Assembly: GCA_011050235.1 (NCBI GenBank)
Contig: DRGC01000002.1
Location: 1 to 64,000 of the forward strand
Source of the DNA: Phycisphaerae bacterium
GTDB lineage: Bacteria > Planctomycetota > Phycisphaerae > SM23-33
Length of the DNA: 64,000 bases
Reading direction: 5' to 3'
Shown here: positions 31,264 through 41,247 of the stretch, piece after piece
How positions within the stretch are numbered: position 1 is the stretch's first letter
Layout: each line of letters opens with the position of its first letter
The notes under the pieces: generated by a model
The model's database searches: none
What the model was told of the DNA's origin: nothing
What the model saw: the letters and a program-made list of their open reading frames with translations, nothing else
Translations under genes and position numbers: made by a program

Positions 31264-33213
31264 ATGAAAACGCCCAAAGAGCGCAGCGTAGATCCCGCCA
31301 CGATCGAGATGCTTGACCACGTCGCCGACCAGGGCTTAAGCACCGCCTGGGATCGGTTTGACGCAATGCAGCCACAGTGCGGGTTCGGCCAGTTGGGCCT
31401 GTGCTGCCGCAACTGCACGATGGGACCGTGCCGCATCGACCCGTTCGGGGATGGCCCATCGGAAGGCGTCTGTGGCGCCACCGCCGACCTGATCGCCGCG
31501 CGCAACCTTGCACGGATGGTCGCCGTGGGCGCCAGCGCCCACTCCGACCACGCCCGCGACGTCACCCGAGCCATGCTGGCTGCAGCCGAGGGGGGCGACT
31601 ACACGATCAAGGACGCCGAGAAACTCCGCCGGCTGGCCAAAGAGTGGGGCATCGAAACCGACGACCGATCCCTCTCCGACCTGGCCAAGGACGTCGCCGA
31701 GACAGCCCTGGGTCAGTTCGGCCAGCAGGAAGGCGCGCTGCGGTTCACCGCCCGCGCCCCCGAGATCACGCGGAAACGTTGGGAGGACGCCAACGTCGTG
31801 CCGCGCGGCATCGATCGCGAGGTCGTCTGCCTGCTGCACGGCACGCACATCGGCGGCGACAGTGATCCCAAGAGCGTCATGATGGCCGCCATGCGAACGG
31901 CCCTGGCCGACGGCTGGGGCGGGTCGATGATCGCCACCGAGTTGCAGGATATCCTGTTCCGAACGCCGGAGTGGCTTCGCAGCCGGACCAACCTCGGCGT
32001 TCTCAAGGAAGACGAGGTCAACATCGTCGTCCACGGCCACGAGCCCGTGCTGTCGGAAATGCTCGTCGCCGCCAGCCAGGATCGCGACCTGGTCGCCCTG
32101 GCCGAGAGCAAGGGCGCCAAGGGCATCTCGCTGAGCGGCATCTGCTGCACGGCCAACGAGATCTTGATGCGTCACGGCATTCCGGTGGCGGGCAATTTCC
32201 TCCAGCAGGAACTCGCCATCGCCACGGGCGTGGTCGATTCGATGGTCGTGGACATCCAGTGCGTCATGCCGGCGCTGGCCGACATCGCCGGGCGATTCCA
32301 CACCAAGCTGATCAGCACCTCCAAGAAGGCCAAGGTCCCCGGCGCCACGCACATCGAGCTGGACGAATCCAAGGCGCTCCAGATCGCCAAGGAGATCATT
32401 CGCATCAGCATCGAGAACTTCCCAAACCGCGACACAGCCCGGGTGAAGATCCCCGATGTCTCCAGCCCGTTGATCGCCGGCTTCACGGCGGAGAATGTCT
32501 TCACCGCACTCGGCGGGCGATACCGGCCGAGCTATCGGCCGCTCAACGACGCGATCATATCCGGTCGCATTCGGGGCCTGGCGGCCGTCGTCGGCTGCAA
32601 CAACCCCAAGCATATGCAAGACGCCGGCCACATCGCGATTACCAAGGAACTGCTGGCCAACGACGTGCTGGTGGCAACGACCGGCTGTACGGCCATCGCC
32701 GACGCCAAGGCGGGCCTGATGTGCCCCGAGGCCGCTACGGAATACGCCGGCAAGGGCCTGCTGGAGATCTGCGAGGCCGTCGGCCTGCCGCCGGTGCTGC
32801 ACATGGGCGCATGCGTGGATATCAGCCGAATCCTCGTGCTGCTGTCGAACGTCGTGGCTGAGGGCGGCCTCGGCGAATGCCTGGCCGACCTGCCCGCCGC
32901 CGCCGCCGCGCCGGAGTGGATGAGTGAAAAGGCCGTCGCGATCGGCTTCTACGCCGTCGCCTCGGGCGCCTTCACCGTGCTCGGCGAGCCCTTGCCGGTG
33001 CAGGGCGCCCCGGGCCTGACCAAATTCCTCACCGACGAGGTCGAGGAGATCTTCGGCGCGAAGTTCGCCTTCGAAAGCGACCCGGTCAAGGCGGCCCGAT
33101 TGATGATCGACCACATCGACGCCAAGCGGGCGGCGCTGCATCTGCCCGGCCCGATGTACGAGACGCCCTATGCACCGAAAACGGCCGAGCCGGCGATGTC
33201 GGCGGCCGAGTAG
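31264..33213 (+). CDS. cooS: Anaerobic (Ni-Fe) carbon monoxide dehydrogenase catalytic subunit
   Basis: 649 residues from ATG 31264 (GAGGG six bases upstream), near the usual 630-670. The enzyme interconverts CO and CO2 at the [Ni-4Fe-4S] C-cluster. The D- and B-cluster ligands are in CGFGQLGLCCRNCTMGPC. C-cluster ligands are expected in VHGHEPVLSEM (His), GICCTANEIL (Cys), GCNNPKHMQD, TTGCTAIADAKAGLMCPEAA split over residues about 475-495, and HMGACVDISRI. All appear intact. It heads the CODH/ACS operon with cooF and acsB next, so it should act in carbon fixation or acetyl-CoA cleavage rather than as a lone CO scavenger, though the cooF neighbour would also allow electron transfer from CO. 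Confidence 0.97.
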   Translation: MKTPKERSVDPATIEMLDHVADQGLSTAWDRFDAMQPQCGFGQLGLCCRNCTMGPCRIDPFGDGPSEGVCGATADLIAARNLARMVAVGASAHSDHARDVTRAMLAAAEGGDYTIKDAEKLRRLAKEWGIETDDRSLSDLAKDVAETALGQFGQQEGALRFTARAPEITRKRWEDANVVPRGIDREVVCLLHGTHIGGDSDPKSVMMAAMRTALADGWGGSMIATELQDILFRTPEWLRSRTNLGVLKEDEVNIVVHGHEPVLSEMLVAASQDRDLVALAESKGAKGISLSGICCTANEILMRHGIPVAGNFLQQELAIATGVVDSMVVDIQCVMPALADIAGRFHTKLISTSKKAKVPGATHIELDESKALQIAKEIIRISIENFPNRDTARVKIPDVSSPLIAGFTAENVFTALGGRYRPSYRPLNDAIISGRIRGLAAVVGCNNPKHMQDAGHIAITKELLANDVLVATTGCTAIADAKAGLMCPEAATEYAGKGLLEICEAVGLPPVLHMGACVDISRILVLLSNVVAEGGLGECLADLPAAAAAPEWMSEKAVAIGFYAVASGAFTVLGEPLPVQGAPGLTKFLTDEVEEIFGAKFAFESDPVKAARLMIDHIDAKRAALHLPGPMYETPYAPKTAEPAMSAAE

Positions 33214-33231
33214 CTGGGAGACCCAAGGACC

Positions 33232-33777
33232 ATGGCTAAGTTCATCGTGGTCGATGACACACGTTGCCTGGCGTGCAAGCAATGTATGATCGAGTGCGCC
33301 CTGGCCCACGCCGAGGCCGACACGCTTGTCCAAGCCGTCACCACCGGCGTGCGCCTGCAGCCGCGGGTGCATGTCAAGCTGATCGGTGAGAACAATGTCC
33401 CTGTGCAGTGTCGCCATTGCGAGGATGCCCCCTGCATGCTGGTCTGCAAGCCTGAGGCCATCAGCCGCAGTGAAGACAACGGCACGGTCCTGATCGATCT
33501 CGATGAGTGCGTCGGCTGCCGCCGCTGTGTGAAGGCCTGCCCATTCGACGCCATCAGGATGTCGGAGGACCCCCGCCTGGCCATCAAGTGCGACTTGTGC
33601 ATCGAGCGCACGAAAGAGGGGCGGGATCCCGCCTGCGTCATAGCCTGCCCCTGCGGGGCGATTCATTTCGAGGAACTGGACGATCAGCAGACCCAGCAGT
33701 TGCGACAGACCGACCGGGAACTTGCCGCCCACATTGCCGGCGATGCGGAGAGCGACGATGAGGGCGACGACGATTGA
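33232..33777 (+). CDS. cooF: CooF-like polyferredoxin, 4x[4Fe-4S]
   Basis: 181 residues. Four cysteine groups, CLACKQCMIEC, CRHCEDAPCMLVC, CVGCRRCVKAC and CDLC ... CVIAC, form the HycB/CooF/HydN pattern binding four [4Fe-4S] clusters. The gene lies 18 bases after cooS, so it most likely carries electrons to or from CO dehydrogenase. The C-terminus is an acidic tail (DAESDDEGDDD). A 136-base gap with a small CGGGC/GCCCG hairpin (33800-33815) separates it from acsB. Confidence 0.93.
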   Translation: MAKFIVVDDTRCLACKQCMIECALAHAEADTLVQAVTTGVRLQPRVHVKLIGENNVPVQCRHCEDAPCMLVCKPEAISRSEDNGTVLIDLDECVGCRRCVKACPFDAIRMSEDPRLAIKCDLCIERTKEGRDPACVIACPCGAIHFEELDDQQTQQLRQTDRELAAHIAGDAESDDEGDDD

Positions 33778-33913
33778 CCGCATCATCAACAGCTTCGTCC
33801 GGGCGCAGTTGCCCGAACATTTACAAGCCGAACCCATTTGTCATGCGTTGGGCGCCCGATTCGCAGCGCCATCGCCGGGGCCTGGATAGGCCAAGCTTTA
33901 CAGGAGAGCCTTA

Positions 33914-36094
33914 ATGTCGAGAGTCGTAATATCAGCGGCCATCCGAGGAGCGACCGCTTTTGTAGCCGAAGCCGAAACCAACCTCGACGCCGCCATCCGA
34001 GACAGAGGCGAGGACCACAAGGTCGAGTTTCCCGGAACCGCCTTTCAGTTGCCCATGATCCACGCGCTGATGGGGCTGGAGGTCACCACACTCGGCGGGC
34101 TCAAGCCGGTCATCGCCCACTGTCGCGAGCTGCTGCCGGCCGAGCCGAGCGAGAAGCTCTGGCTGCCCTACCTGGGGGCCGGGCTCGACGCCGGCGTCAC
34201 CGCGCTGCTGGCGATGGAGGCGACCTGCGCGCTGCGCTATGTCGATGCCGAGGCGATCGAGGACGGGTTTACGGGCTTCATCAGCGATACGATCCTGCGC
34301 GAGCTGGGCATTCAGCTCGTCGACGGCCGCATGCCGGGCTTTGCCGCCGTCCTCGGACCGGCCCCCACCGATGAGGTCGCCCTCCACGTCGTCCGCGAAC
34401 TTCAGAAACGCAGCATCCTCACATTCCTGATGTGCAACAGCGACGGCGTCAGCATGCGCGACCAACTGGCCCGCCAGGACGTGGAGCTCGGCTGGGACAC
34501 CTACATCGTTCCCGTCGGCCGCGATACGCACTCGGCCATCTACGTGCTCGACTGGGCCATCCGCGGGGGGCTGACCTTCGGCGGACACAAGAAGGGCGAC
34601 TGGGAGAGTTGCCTGCGATACTGTCGCGAGCGGATTTTCGCATTCGGTATCACCTTCGGGCCGATCCCCGACGACTGGTACGCCGTCGGGGCCGGGGCGA
34701 TTGCGATGGGCTTCCCGGTGATCTCCGACCACGAGTCCACGCCGGAAGTCCGCCCCACCGGCGTGACGACTTACGAGGCGCTGGTCCGCCAGACCGACCC
34801 CGAGCAGATCGTCCCGACCTGTATCGAGGTCCGCGGCGTGAAGGTGAAGGTCGAGGAGGTCGACATTCCCGTGTCCTTCTCGCCCGCCTTCGAGGGCGAG
34901 CGCATCCGCCGCGAGGAAACGTACGTCCAGTTTGGCGGCAAGTACTCCAAGGCGGCTGAGCTGCTGGAGACGGCCGAGCTCGATGAAATCACCGACGGTG
35001 AGATCATCGTCCGCGGCCAGGACATCGACGCCGCCGAGGCCGGCGGGGTTATGGATGTGGGCATTCACATCCGCGTGGCCGGGCGAAAGATGAAGGCCGA
35101 CTTCGACGGCATTTTCGAACGCCAGGTCCACCGCTACTGCAACGAGGCGATGGGCTTTATGCACACGGGCCAGCGCGACCAGATCTGGTGTCGCGTCAGC
35201 AAGACCGCCTTTGAAGCGGGTTTCCGCCTCAAGCACATCGGCACGATCCTGCACGCCAAGCTGCACGACGATTACGGCGCCATCGTCGACAAAGTGGCGG
35301 TGACGATCTGCACCGACCCGGCGGAGGTCCAGGACTTGATCGACCACGCCGTGCCCGCCTTCGCCGCCCGTGACGAGCGCGTCGCCGGCATGACGGACGA
35401 ATCGGTCGACACCTTCTACTCCTGCACGCTCTGCCAGTCGTTCGCCCCCAACCACGTGTGTATGATCACGCCCGAGCGGCTGGGGCTGTGCGGCGCGTAC
35501 AACTGGCTCGACGGCCAGGCCGCCTACGAGATCAACCCCACCGGCTGCAATCAGCCCGTCGTCAAGGGCACGTGCATCGACCAGCAGCGGGGCGAGTGGG
35601 AAGGCGTCAACCAGTTTGTCTACGATCACTCCAACCGCGGCGTCGAGCGGTTCAGCGCGTACAGCCTGATGGAAAACCCCATGACGTCGTGCGGGTGTTT
35701 CGAGTGCATCGTGGCCATCGTGCCCGAGGCCAACGGCGTGATGATCGTCAATCGCGAGTATCCCGGCGAGACGCCGATCGGCATGCCGTTTTCCACGCTG
35801 GCCGGCAGCGTCGGCGGCGGGGCGCAGACGCCGGGCTTTTTGGGCGTGGGGCGCCTGTACCTGACCAGCAAGAAGTTCATCAGCGCCGAAGGCGGCCTGT
35901 CCCGGCTGGTCTGGATGCCCAAGGACCTCAAAGAGGCCATGCGCGAGCGGCTGGAACAATGCGCCGCCGATCAGGGCCTCGACGGATTCGTCGACAAGAT
36001 CGGCGATGAAACGGTTGGCACGACCAGCGAGGCCCTTCTGGAACACCTGGCCAAGGTCGGCCACCCCGCGCTGGAAATGGACCCGATCTTCTAA
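33914..36094 (+). CDS. acsB: CO-methylating acetyl-CoA synthase, AcsB (A-cluster subunit)
   Basis: 726 residues, the full bacterial length including the N-terminal CODH-contacting domain (archaeal CdhC lacks it). It joins CO, a corrinoid-bound methyl group and CoA into acetyl-CoA. The A-cluster ligands occur with the exact Moorella spacing C-X2-C-X8-C-X9-C (around residues 505-528, SCTLCQSF ... LGLCGAYNW) and the CGC motif (TSCGCFECI) that holds the distal nickel. GAGAGCC precedes the start at a suitable distance. The gene lies between cooF and acsC in one operon. No sign of truncation. Confidence 0.97.
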   Translation: MSRVVISAAIRGATAFVAEAETNLDAAIRDRGEDHKVEFPGTAFQLPMIHALMGLEVTTLGGLKPVIAHCRELLPAEPSEKLWLPYLGAGLDAGVTALLAMEATCALRYVDAEAIEDGFTGFISDTILRELGIQLVDGRMPGFAAVLGPAPTDEVALHVVRELQKRSILTFLMCNSDGVSMRDQLARQDVELGWDTYIVPVGRDTHSAIYVLDWAIRGGLTFGGHKKGDWESCLRYCRERIFAFGITFGPIPDDWYAVGAGAIAMGFPVISDHESTPEVRPTGVTTYEALVRQTDPEQIVPTCIEVRGVKVKVEEVDIPVSFSPAFEGERIRREETYVQFGGKYSKAAELLETAELDEITDGEIIVRGQDIDAAEAGGVMDVGIHIRVAGRKMKADFDGIFERQVHRYCNEAMGFMHTGQRDQIWCRVSKTAFEAGFRLKHIGTILHAKLHDDYGAIVDKVAVTICTDPAEVQDLIDHAVPAFAARDERVAGMTDESVDTFYSCTLCQSFAPNHVCMITPERLGLCGAYNWLDGQAAYEINPTGCNQPVVKGTCIDQQRGEWEGVNQFVYDHSNRGVERFSAYSLMENPMTSCGCFECIVAIVPEANGVMIVNREYPGETPIGMPFSTLAGSVGGGAQTPGFLGVGRLYLTSKKFISAEGGLSRLVWMPKDLKEAMRERLEQCAADQGLDGFVDKIGDETVGTTSEALLEHLAKVGHPALEMDPIF

Positions 36095-36142
36095 CGAAAA
36101 TAATCTCCTGCAGCGAACATCCTGCCGGAAAGGACAACAGCC

Positions 36143-37486
36143 ATGGCGCTGACGGGCCTGGACATCTACAAGCAACTGCCGAAGGAAAACTGCAAGGAAT
36201 GTGGCCTGCCCACGTGCCTGGCGTTCGCGATGAAGGTGGCCTCCGGACAGGTCGGGCTCGAAGAATGCCCCCGACTGACCGATGACGCTCGTGGCGAACT
36301 GGACGAGGCCTCCGCCCCGCCGCAGCGGCTGGTGACCATCGGCCCCGATCCGGACCCCGTCCAGATCGGCCAGGAAACCGTGCTGTTCCGCCACGACGAG
36401 AAGTTCCACCACCCCCCCGCCGTGGCGCTGACGGTCTCGGACAGCCTCGATGAATCCGCCCTGGGCGATCTGTGCACAGAGTTCAAGGCATTGGAGTTCA
36501 CGCGCGTCGGGGAGACGCTTCGGCCGACGATGGTCGCGCTGATCAACGACTCGGGCTCAGCCGACACGATGTCGGCCGCCGCCCAGATGCTCCACAGCGC
36601 CCTGAGTGTCCCCATGGTCCTGCTCAGCGACAAGATCGATGCCCTCTCGGCCGCGGCCACCGGACCCCTGTCGGGCGCCCGGCCGCTACTGATGTGCACG
36701 GGCGAGGCATCCGCCGACGATCTGGCGGCCCTGGCCAAACAGGCTGGCGCGCCGATCTGCGTCGCCGGCGACGCCGAAACCGTCGCCGACCGCGTAGAAG
36801 CATTGGGCAAGCTGGAGGTCAAGGACGTGGTCATCTCGCCCGGCCGGACCTCCACCGCCGAGGCGCTGCAGTTCCTCACACAGACGCGGCGGGCGGCGCT
36901 GAAGAGCAAGTTTCGCCCGCTGGGCTGCCCCGTTCTCGTCCTGGCCGACGGCGACGACAAGGTCGCCGGCATGCTGGACGCCTGCGCCTTTGTCTGCAAA
37001 TACGCCGGTGTGGTCGTCTCGAACGCATGGGACGGGCATCTGCTCGTGCCGATTCTGACAACGCGGCAGAATATCTACACCGACCCGCAAAAGCCCGTGC
37101 AGGTCGAGCCGAAACTCTACGAAATCGGCGAGGTCACCCCGCAAAGCCCGCTGCTGGTGACCACCAACTTCTCGCTGAGCTACTACTCGGTCGAGGCCGA
37201 AGTCGAGACCGCTCGCATCCCATGCTATATCCTCGCCGTCGACACCGAGGGCACGAGCGTGCTGACGGGCTGGGCGGCCGACAAGTTCAATCCCGAGACG
37301 ATCACCAACGCCCTGACCGCCAACAACGCCGGCGACAAGGTCGAGCATCACACGGTGATCATCCCCGGACACGTAGCCGTGATCTCCGCCTCGCTCGCCG
37401 AGGAGTCCGGCTGGAAGGTGCTCGTCGGGCCGAAAGAGGCGACCGGCATCGGGCCGTACCTCAAGAGCGACTGGAATGCACTCTGA
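36143..37486 (+). CDS. acsC: Corrinoid iron-sulfur protein large subunit AcsC
   Basis: 447 residues. The N-terminal [4Fe-4S] domain has C-X2-C-X4-C-X16-C (NCKECGLPTCLAF ... EECP), which drives reductive activation of the cobalt. A TIM-barrel and the C-terminal B12-binding domain (NFSLSYYSVEAEVE to VLVGPKEATGIGPYL) follow. With AcsD it shuttles the methyl group from methyl-tetrahydrofolate (AcsE) to AcsB. GGAAAGGA lies upstream of the ATG. Normal length and fully within the acs operon. Confidence 0.96.
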   Translation: MALTGLDIYKQLPKENCKECGLPTCLAFAMKVASGQVGLEECPRLTDDARGELDEASAPPQRLVTIGPDPDPVQIGQETVLFRHDEKFHHPPAVALTVSDSLDESALGDLCTEFKALEFTRVGETLRPTMVALINDSGSADTMSAAAQMLHSALSVPMVLLSDKIDALSAAATGPLSGARPLLMCTGEASADDLAALAKQAGAPICVAGDAETVADRVEALGKLEVKDVVISPGRTSTAEALQFLTQTRRAALKSKFRPLGCPVLVLADGDDKVAGMLDACAFVCKYAGVVVSNAWDGHLLVPILTTRQNIYTDPQKPVQVEPKLYEIGEVTPQSPLLVTTNFSLSYYSVEAEVETARIPCYILAVDTEGTSVLTGWAADKFNPETITNALTANNAGDKVEHHTVIIPGHVAVISASLAEESGWKVLVGPKEATGIGPYLKSDWNAL

Positions 37487-37535
37487 CGCCCGCCGGCTGC
37501 CTGCGTCCCGTCGGGCACAATAGATTGGCGCCAAT

Positions 37536-39470
37536 GTGACGGCCAGACACTGCAATATCTTGTTCAAACCGGACGGGGCCGGCGTCGACGTGCCGGCCGG
37601 GACGACGATCCTGGCCGCCGCGGCCAAGGCGGGCGTGTTCGTCAACAGCCTCTGCGGCGGCGACGGCGTGTGCGGGCGGTGTCGGGTCATCGTCCGAGAG
37701 GGCAAGGTTTCGGGCGGGTCGACCGAGCCGTTCACCCATAGCGAGATCCAGGAAGGCTACATCCTGGCTTGCGAAGGACGAGTCGAGTCGGACCTGGTGG
37801 TGGAGCTTCCGCTCGAGACGCAACTGGCCAAGGCGCCGGAGTACGCCGGCGAAGAGGTCCCCGAGCTCACCGACGTCAGCCGGGCCGCCCGGCGAAAAGT
37901 GCCCTTCGCCCCGCTGGTCCGCAAGACCTACCTGCAACTGCCCCCCCCCGACCTGAACAACAACGTCTCCGATCTCCAGCGGCTGGAGCTGGCGCTGGGC
38001 AAGCGCGTTGCCACCGAAGGCTTCCAGATGGGGCTGAAGGTCACGCGGCGGCTGCCGGAGGTGCTCCGCAAGTCCGACTGGGCCGTGACGGCCGTGACCG
38101 GCTTTCGCGGGCCGCTGACCGAGATCATCGACGTCGAGGCCGGCGACACCAGCCAACGGAACATGTGCATCGCCGCCGACATCGGCACGACGACGGTGGT
38201 CTGCCACCTGGTGGACCTTCGCCACGGACAGACGCTCGGCCAGGCCGCCAAATACAACTCCCAGGCCGCCTACGGGGCCGACGTGATCCGCCGCATCGTT
38301 CACGCTTCGGAAAACGCTGACAAAGGCGACGCCCTGCGCCAGGCTGTCATCGGCGATCTCAACGAGCTGATCCACGAACTGGTCACCCGCTATCGCCTCG
38401 GCAGGCGGGACATCACACTGATCGCCGCCTCGGGCAACACGGCGATGCTGCACCTGCTGCTGTCACTGCCGGCCGAGAGCATTCGCAAGGAGCCCTACAT
38501 CGGGGCCGCCTATCGCCTTCCGCCCTTCCGGGCCGCCGAGATGGGCCTACAGATCAACCCGCGCGGGCTGCTGTACTGTCTGCCGTGCGTGGCCGGGTTC
38601 GTCGGGGCCGACATCGTCGGCGGCATCTACGCGTCGGGCCTGGCCCAAAGCGAAGAGATTCGGATGCTGATCGATATCGGCACTAACGGCGAGATCGTCA
38701 TCGGCAATCGCGATTTTCTGGTCTGCGCGAGCGCATCGGCCGGCCCGGCGTTCGAGGGCGCCGAGTGCCGTTGCGGCATGCGTGCGACGCGCGGGGCCAT
38801 CGACCACATTCGCCTGGCCGACCCGCAGCACGTTCTGAGTTTCTCGACGATAAGCTCGGCCCCGCCGCTGGGTCTGTCGGGTACGGGATACGTGGACCTG
38901 GTCGCCGAAATGCTCCGCATCGGCGTGATCGACAAGACCGGTCGGATCGACGGCAGCCTGTCCGGCGATTGCGTTCGCCACGGCGACTACGGTGAACTGG
39001 AGTACATGCTGATCCCGGCCGACCGGGCCGGCGGCGACCGGGATATTCTGATCACACAGAGCGACGTCAACAACATCCTGCGGGCCAAAGGCGCCGTCTA
39101 CGCCGCCGCCAGCGTGCTGCTGAAGTCGCTGGACATGGGCTTCAACGATCTCGCCGAGATCATGGTCGCCGGCGCATTCGGCAACTTCCTCAACCTCGAA
39201 AACGCGATCTTCATCGGCCTGTTGCCCGATATCCCGATCCAGAAACTGCGGTTCGTGGGCAATACCTCGCTCGCCGGGGCCAAGCTCGCCGCCCTCAGCC
39301 AGACCGCCTACGAGGATATCTTCGCCGTCGCCGACCGGACGACCTACTTCGAACTGAGCACCGACCCAAGCTTCATGGACCAGTTCGTTTCGGCGTGCTT
39401 CTTCCCGCACACGCACATCGAGCTGTTTCCCACCGTGATGGCCGAGTTGGCCGGCAAGAGGAGTTCGTAA
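37536..39470 (+). CDS. acsV: Reductive activator of corrinoid protein (RACo/AcsV-type ferredoxin-ASKHA ATPase)
   Basis: 644 residues from GTG 37536; an ATG three bases earlier is out of frame. The N-terminal 2Fe-2S ferredoxin domain has CGGDGVCGRCRV (C-X5-C-X2-C) with the fourth Cys in YILAC. After a linker comes the DUF4445-type ASKHA domain: IAADIGTTTVVCHLVDL, SGNTAMLHLLL, LIDIGTNGEIVIG and GAFGNFLNLENAIFIGL. The family uses ATP to lower the Co(II)/Co(I) barrier and rescue inactive Co(II) CFeSP. It stands between acsC and the AcsF-type ATPase (one base gap), its normal operon position. Confidence 0.94.
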   Translation: MTARHCNILFKPDGAGVDVPAGTTILAAAAKAGVFVNSLCGGDGVCGRCRVIVREGKVSGGSTEPFTHSEIQEGYILACEGRVESDLVVELPLETQLAKAPEYAGEEVPELTDVSRAARRKVPFAPLVRKTYLQLPPPDLNNNVSDLQRLELALGKRVATEGFQMGLKVTRRLPEVLRKSDWAVTAVTGFRGPLTEIIDVEAGDTSQRNMCIAADIGTTTVVCHLVDLRHGQTLGQAAKYNSQAAYGADVIRRIVHASENADKGDALRQAVIGDLNELIHELVTRYRLGRRDITLIAASGNTAMLHLLLSLPAESIRKEPYIGAAYRLPPFRAAEMGLQINPRGLLYCLPCVAGFVGADIVGGIYASGLAQSEEIRMLIDIGTNGEIVIGNRDFLVCASASAGPAFEGAECRCGMRATRGAIDHIRLADPQHVLSFSTISSAPPLGLSGTGYVDLVAEMLRIGVIDKTGRIDGSLSGDCVRHGDYGELEYMLIPADRAGGDRDILITQSDVNNILRAKGAVYAAASVLLKSLDMGFNDLAEIMVAGAFGNFLNLENAIFIGLLPDIPIQKLRFVGNTSLAGAKLAALSQTAYEDIFAVADRTTYFELSTDPSFMDQFVSACFFPHTHIELFPTVMAELAGKRSS

Positions 39471-39471
39471 G

Positions 39472-40263
39472 ATGGCGGGCACGTTGATCGCATTCAGCGG
39501 CAAGGGCGGCTCGGGCAAGACAACGCTGGCGGCGATGCTCGTGCGCGAACTGGTGCGCACCGGCGCCAAGCCCGTCCTGGCGATCGACGCCGACCCGAAC
39601 GCCACGCTGGCGATGGCGCTGGGAGCGTCGTGTCCGGGCACGATCGCCGATCTTCGCGATGAGATGTTCGCCGTCGCCCAAGAGCCCAGCGCCATCCCCA
39701 AGGATCGCCTGATGGACCAGTGGCTGGCGGAACTTCTCGGCGAGGAGATCGGCTACGACCTGCTGACGATGGGCCATCCGGAAGGCCCCCGCTGCTACTG
39801 CTACATCAACGGCCTGTTGCGGCGCTACCTGCGCCTGCTGCGGGACAACTACCCGGTGGTCGTGGTCGACTGCGAGGCCGGCATGGAGTATCTGTCGCGT
39901 CTGACGGTCGAGAACGTCGACACGCTGGTCCTGACGACCGAGCCGACCGCCGTGGGACTGACGACCGTCAGACGGATCGCCGCGCTGGCCGATGCGCTGC
40001 CGATTCAGGTCCACCGGCGCGTGGTGGCGATCAACAAGGTCTCCGACGCCGATGCAGCCGCGATCGACCCGTCGGCACTGCCGCCCGCCCAGGCCGTCGT
40101 GCACATTCCGTTCGATGAAGACATCGCCCGTTGCTGGGCGCAAGGCGACCCTATCGACGACCCCGACCACCCCTTGCGCCCGGCCATCGTCGAACTGGCG
40201 CACCAGTGCCTGAGCCTTAATTCGCAATCAACGGACCAACCACAAGAGGAGCCGACGATATGA
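39472..40263 (+). CDS. acsF: AcsF/CooC-type nickel-insertion ATPase (ACS maturation)
   Basis: 263 residues. Deviant Walker A FSGKGGSGKTTLAAML, DADPNATLAMALG, and a CXC motif (PRCYCYINGLLRR) for nickel. The second homolog in this cluster; its place between acsV and acsD points to nickel loading of acetyl-CoA synthase. It overlaps acsD by 4 bases (ATGA). Similar to, but clearly divergent from, the CooC at 30086-30871. Confidence 0.9.
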   Translation: MAGTLIAFSGKGGSGKTTLAAMLVRELVRTGAKPVLAIDADPNATLAMALGASCPGTIADLRDEMFAVAQEPSAIPKDRLMDQWLAELLGEEIGYDLLTMGHPEGPRCYCYINGLLRRYLRLLRDNYPVVVVDCEAGMEYLSRLTVENVDTLVLTTEPTAVGLTTVRRIAALADALPIQVHRRVVAINKVSDADAAAIDPSALPPAQAVVHIPFDEDIARCWAQGDPIDDPDHPLRPAIVELAHQCLSLNSQSTDQPQEEPTI

Positions 40264-41231
40264 CGATCCCCGATACTTCGGAAAAGTGGGCTAGCAGCAT
40301 CAACGAGGTCACCATTGGCGCAACGGCCGAGGACGGCGGCACGCGGACCAGCACCGTCACCCTCGGCGGGGCCAAGGCGCTGCCGTTCCTGTCCTTCGAG
40401 GGCTCGCCGGGCCGGCCGACTGCGATCGCCGTGGAGATATGGGATGGTGGGGCCGAAGCCTGGCCCGACCAACTCAAGGACGCCTATGGCGACGTCCTGT
40501 CATCGCCGGGCGAGTGGGCGAAAAAGGCCGTCGAATTCGGCGCCGAGATGATCTGCCTTCGCCTGATGTCGGCCCACCCGGATGCCGGCGACCGCTCGCC
40601 CGAGCAGTGCGCCGAGACGGTCAAGGAAGTGCTCCAGGCCGTGGGCGTGCCGCTGATCGTCTGGGGCTGCGGCGTCGACGAAAAGGACAACGAGACTCTC
40701 CCGGCCGTCTCGGCGGCAGCCAAGGGCGAGAACTGCCTGCTGGGCACGGCCCGCGAGAAGAACTACCGCACGCTGGTCGCCGTCTGCCAGGCCGACAAGC
40801 ACAAACTGCTCGCCGAGAGCCCGCTGGACATCAACATCGCCAAGCAGGTGAACATCCTCTGCACGGATGCGGGGTTCCCGCTGGAGGACATGGTGGTCTT
40901 CCCGACGACCGGCGCGCTGGGCTACGGCATCGAATACGTCTACAGCATTCAGGAGCGTGGCCGGCTGGCCGGGCTGGGCGGGGACAAGCTGCTGGCCCAG
41001 CCGGTTCTGTGCGACGTGGGCTACGAAGCCTGGCGGGCCAAGGAGGCCAAGGCCCCGCCGTTCGCCTGCGTCACCGACGAGACGCGCAACGAGTGGGGTA
41101 TCATGTGGGAAGCCGCCACGGCCGCTGTGCTGCTCCAATCCGGAGTCGAACTGCTCGTGCTGCGACATCCCAAGGCGATCGAATACATCAAGCAGACACT
41201 TGCTCGCTTCACACAGGCGGCCCCCGCCTAA
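40260..41231 (+). CDS. acsD: Corrinoid iron-sulfur protein small subunit AcsD
   Basis: 323 residues, the normal size. TIM-barrel partner of AcsC that holds the cobamide. ALPFLSFEGSPGRPTAIAVE, ICLRLMSAHPDAGD, VWGCGVDEKDNETLP, NILCTDAGFPLEDMVVFPTT and YIKQTLARF are typical for the CdhD/AcsD family. The start overlaps the acsF stop (ATGA) and acsE follows 16 bases later, so the genes are translationally coupled. Confidence 0.95.
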   Translation: MTIPDTSEKWASSINEVTIGATAEDGGTRTSTVTLGGAKALPFLSFEGSPGRPTAIAVEIWDGGAEAWPDQLKDAYGDVLSSPGEWAKKAVEFGAEMICLRLMSAHPDAGDRSPEQCAETVKEVLQAVGVPLIVWGCGVDEKDNETLPAVSAAAKGENCLLGTAREKNYRTLVAVCQADKHKLLAESPLDINIAKQVNILCTDAGFPLEDMVVFPTTGALGYGIEYVYSIQERGRLAGLGGDKLLAQPVLCDVGYEAWRAKEAKAPPFACVTDETRNEWGIMWEAATAAVLLQSGVELLVLRHPKAIEYIKQTLARFTQAAPA

Positions 41232-41247
41232 GAAAGGACAGGTAACT

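Noticed and set aside
31336-36412. Minus-strand open frames of more than 800 codons opposite cooS/cooF and acsB
   Set aside because: They are antisense to strongly conserved genes with all metal ligands, and show no domain or ribosome site of their own.
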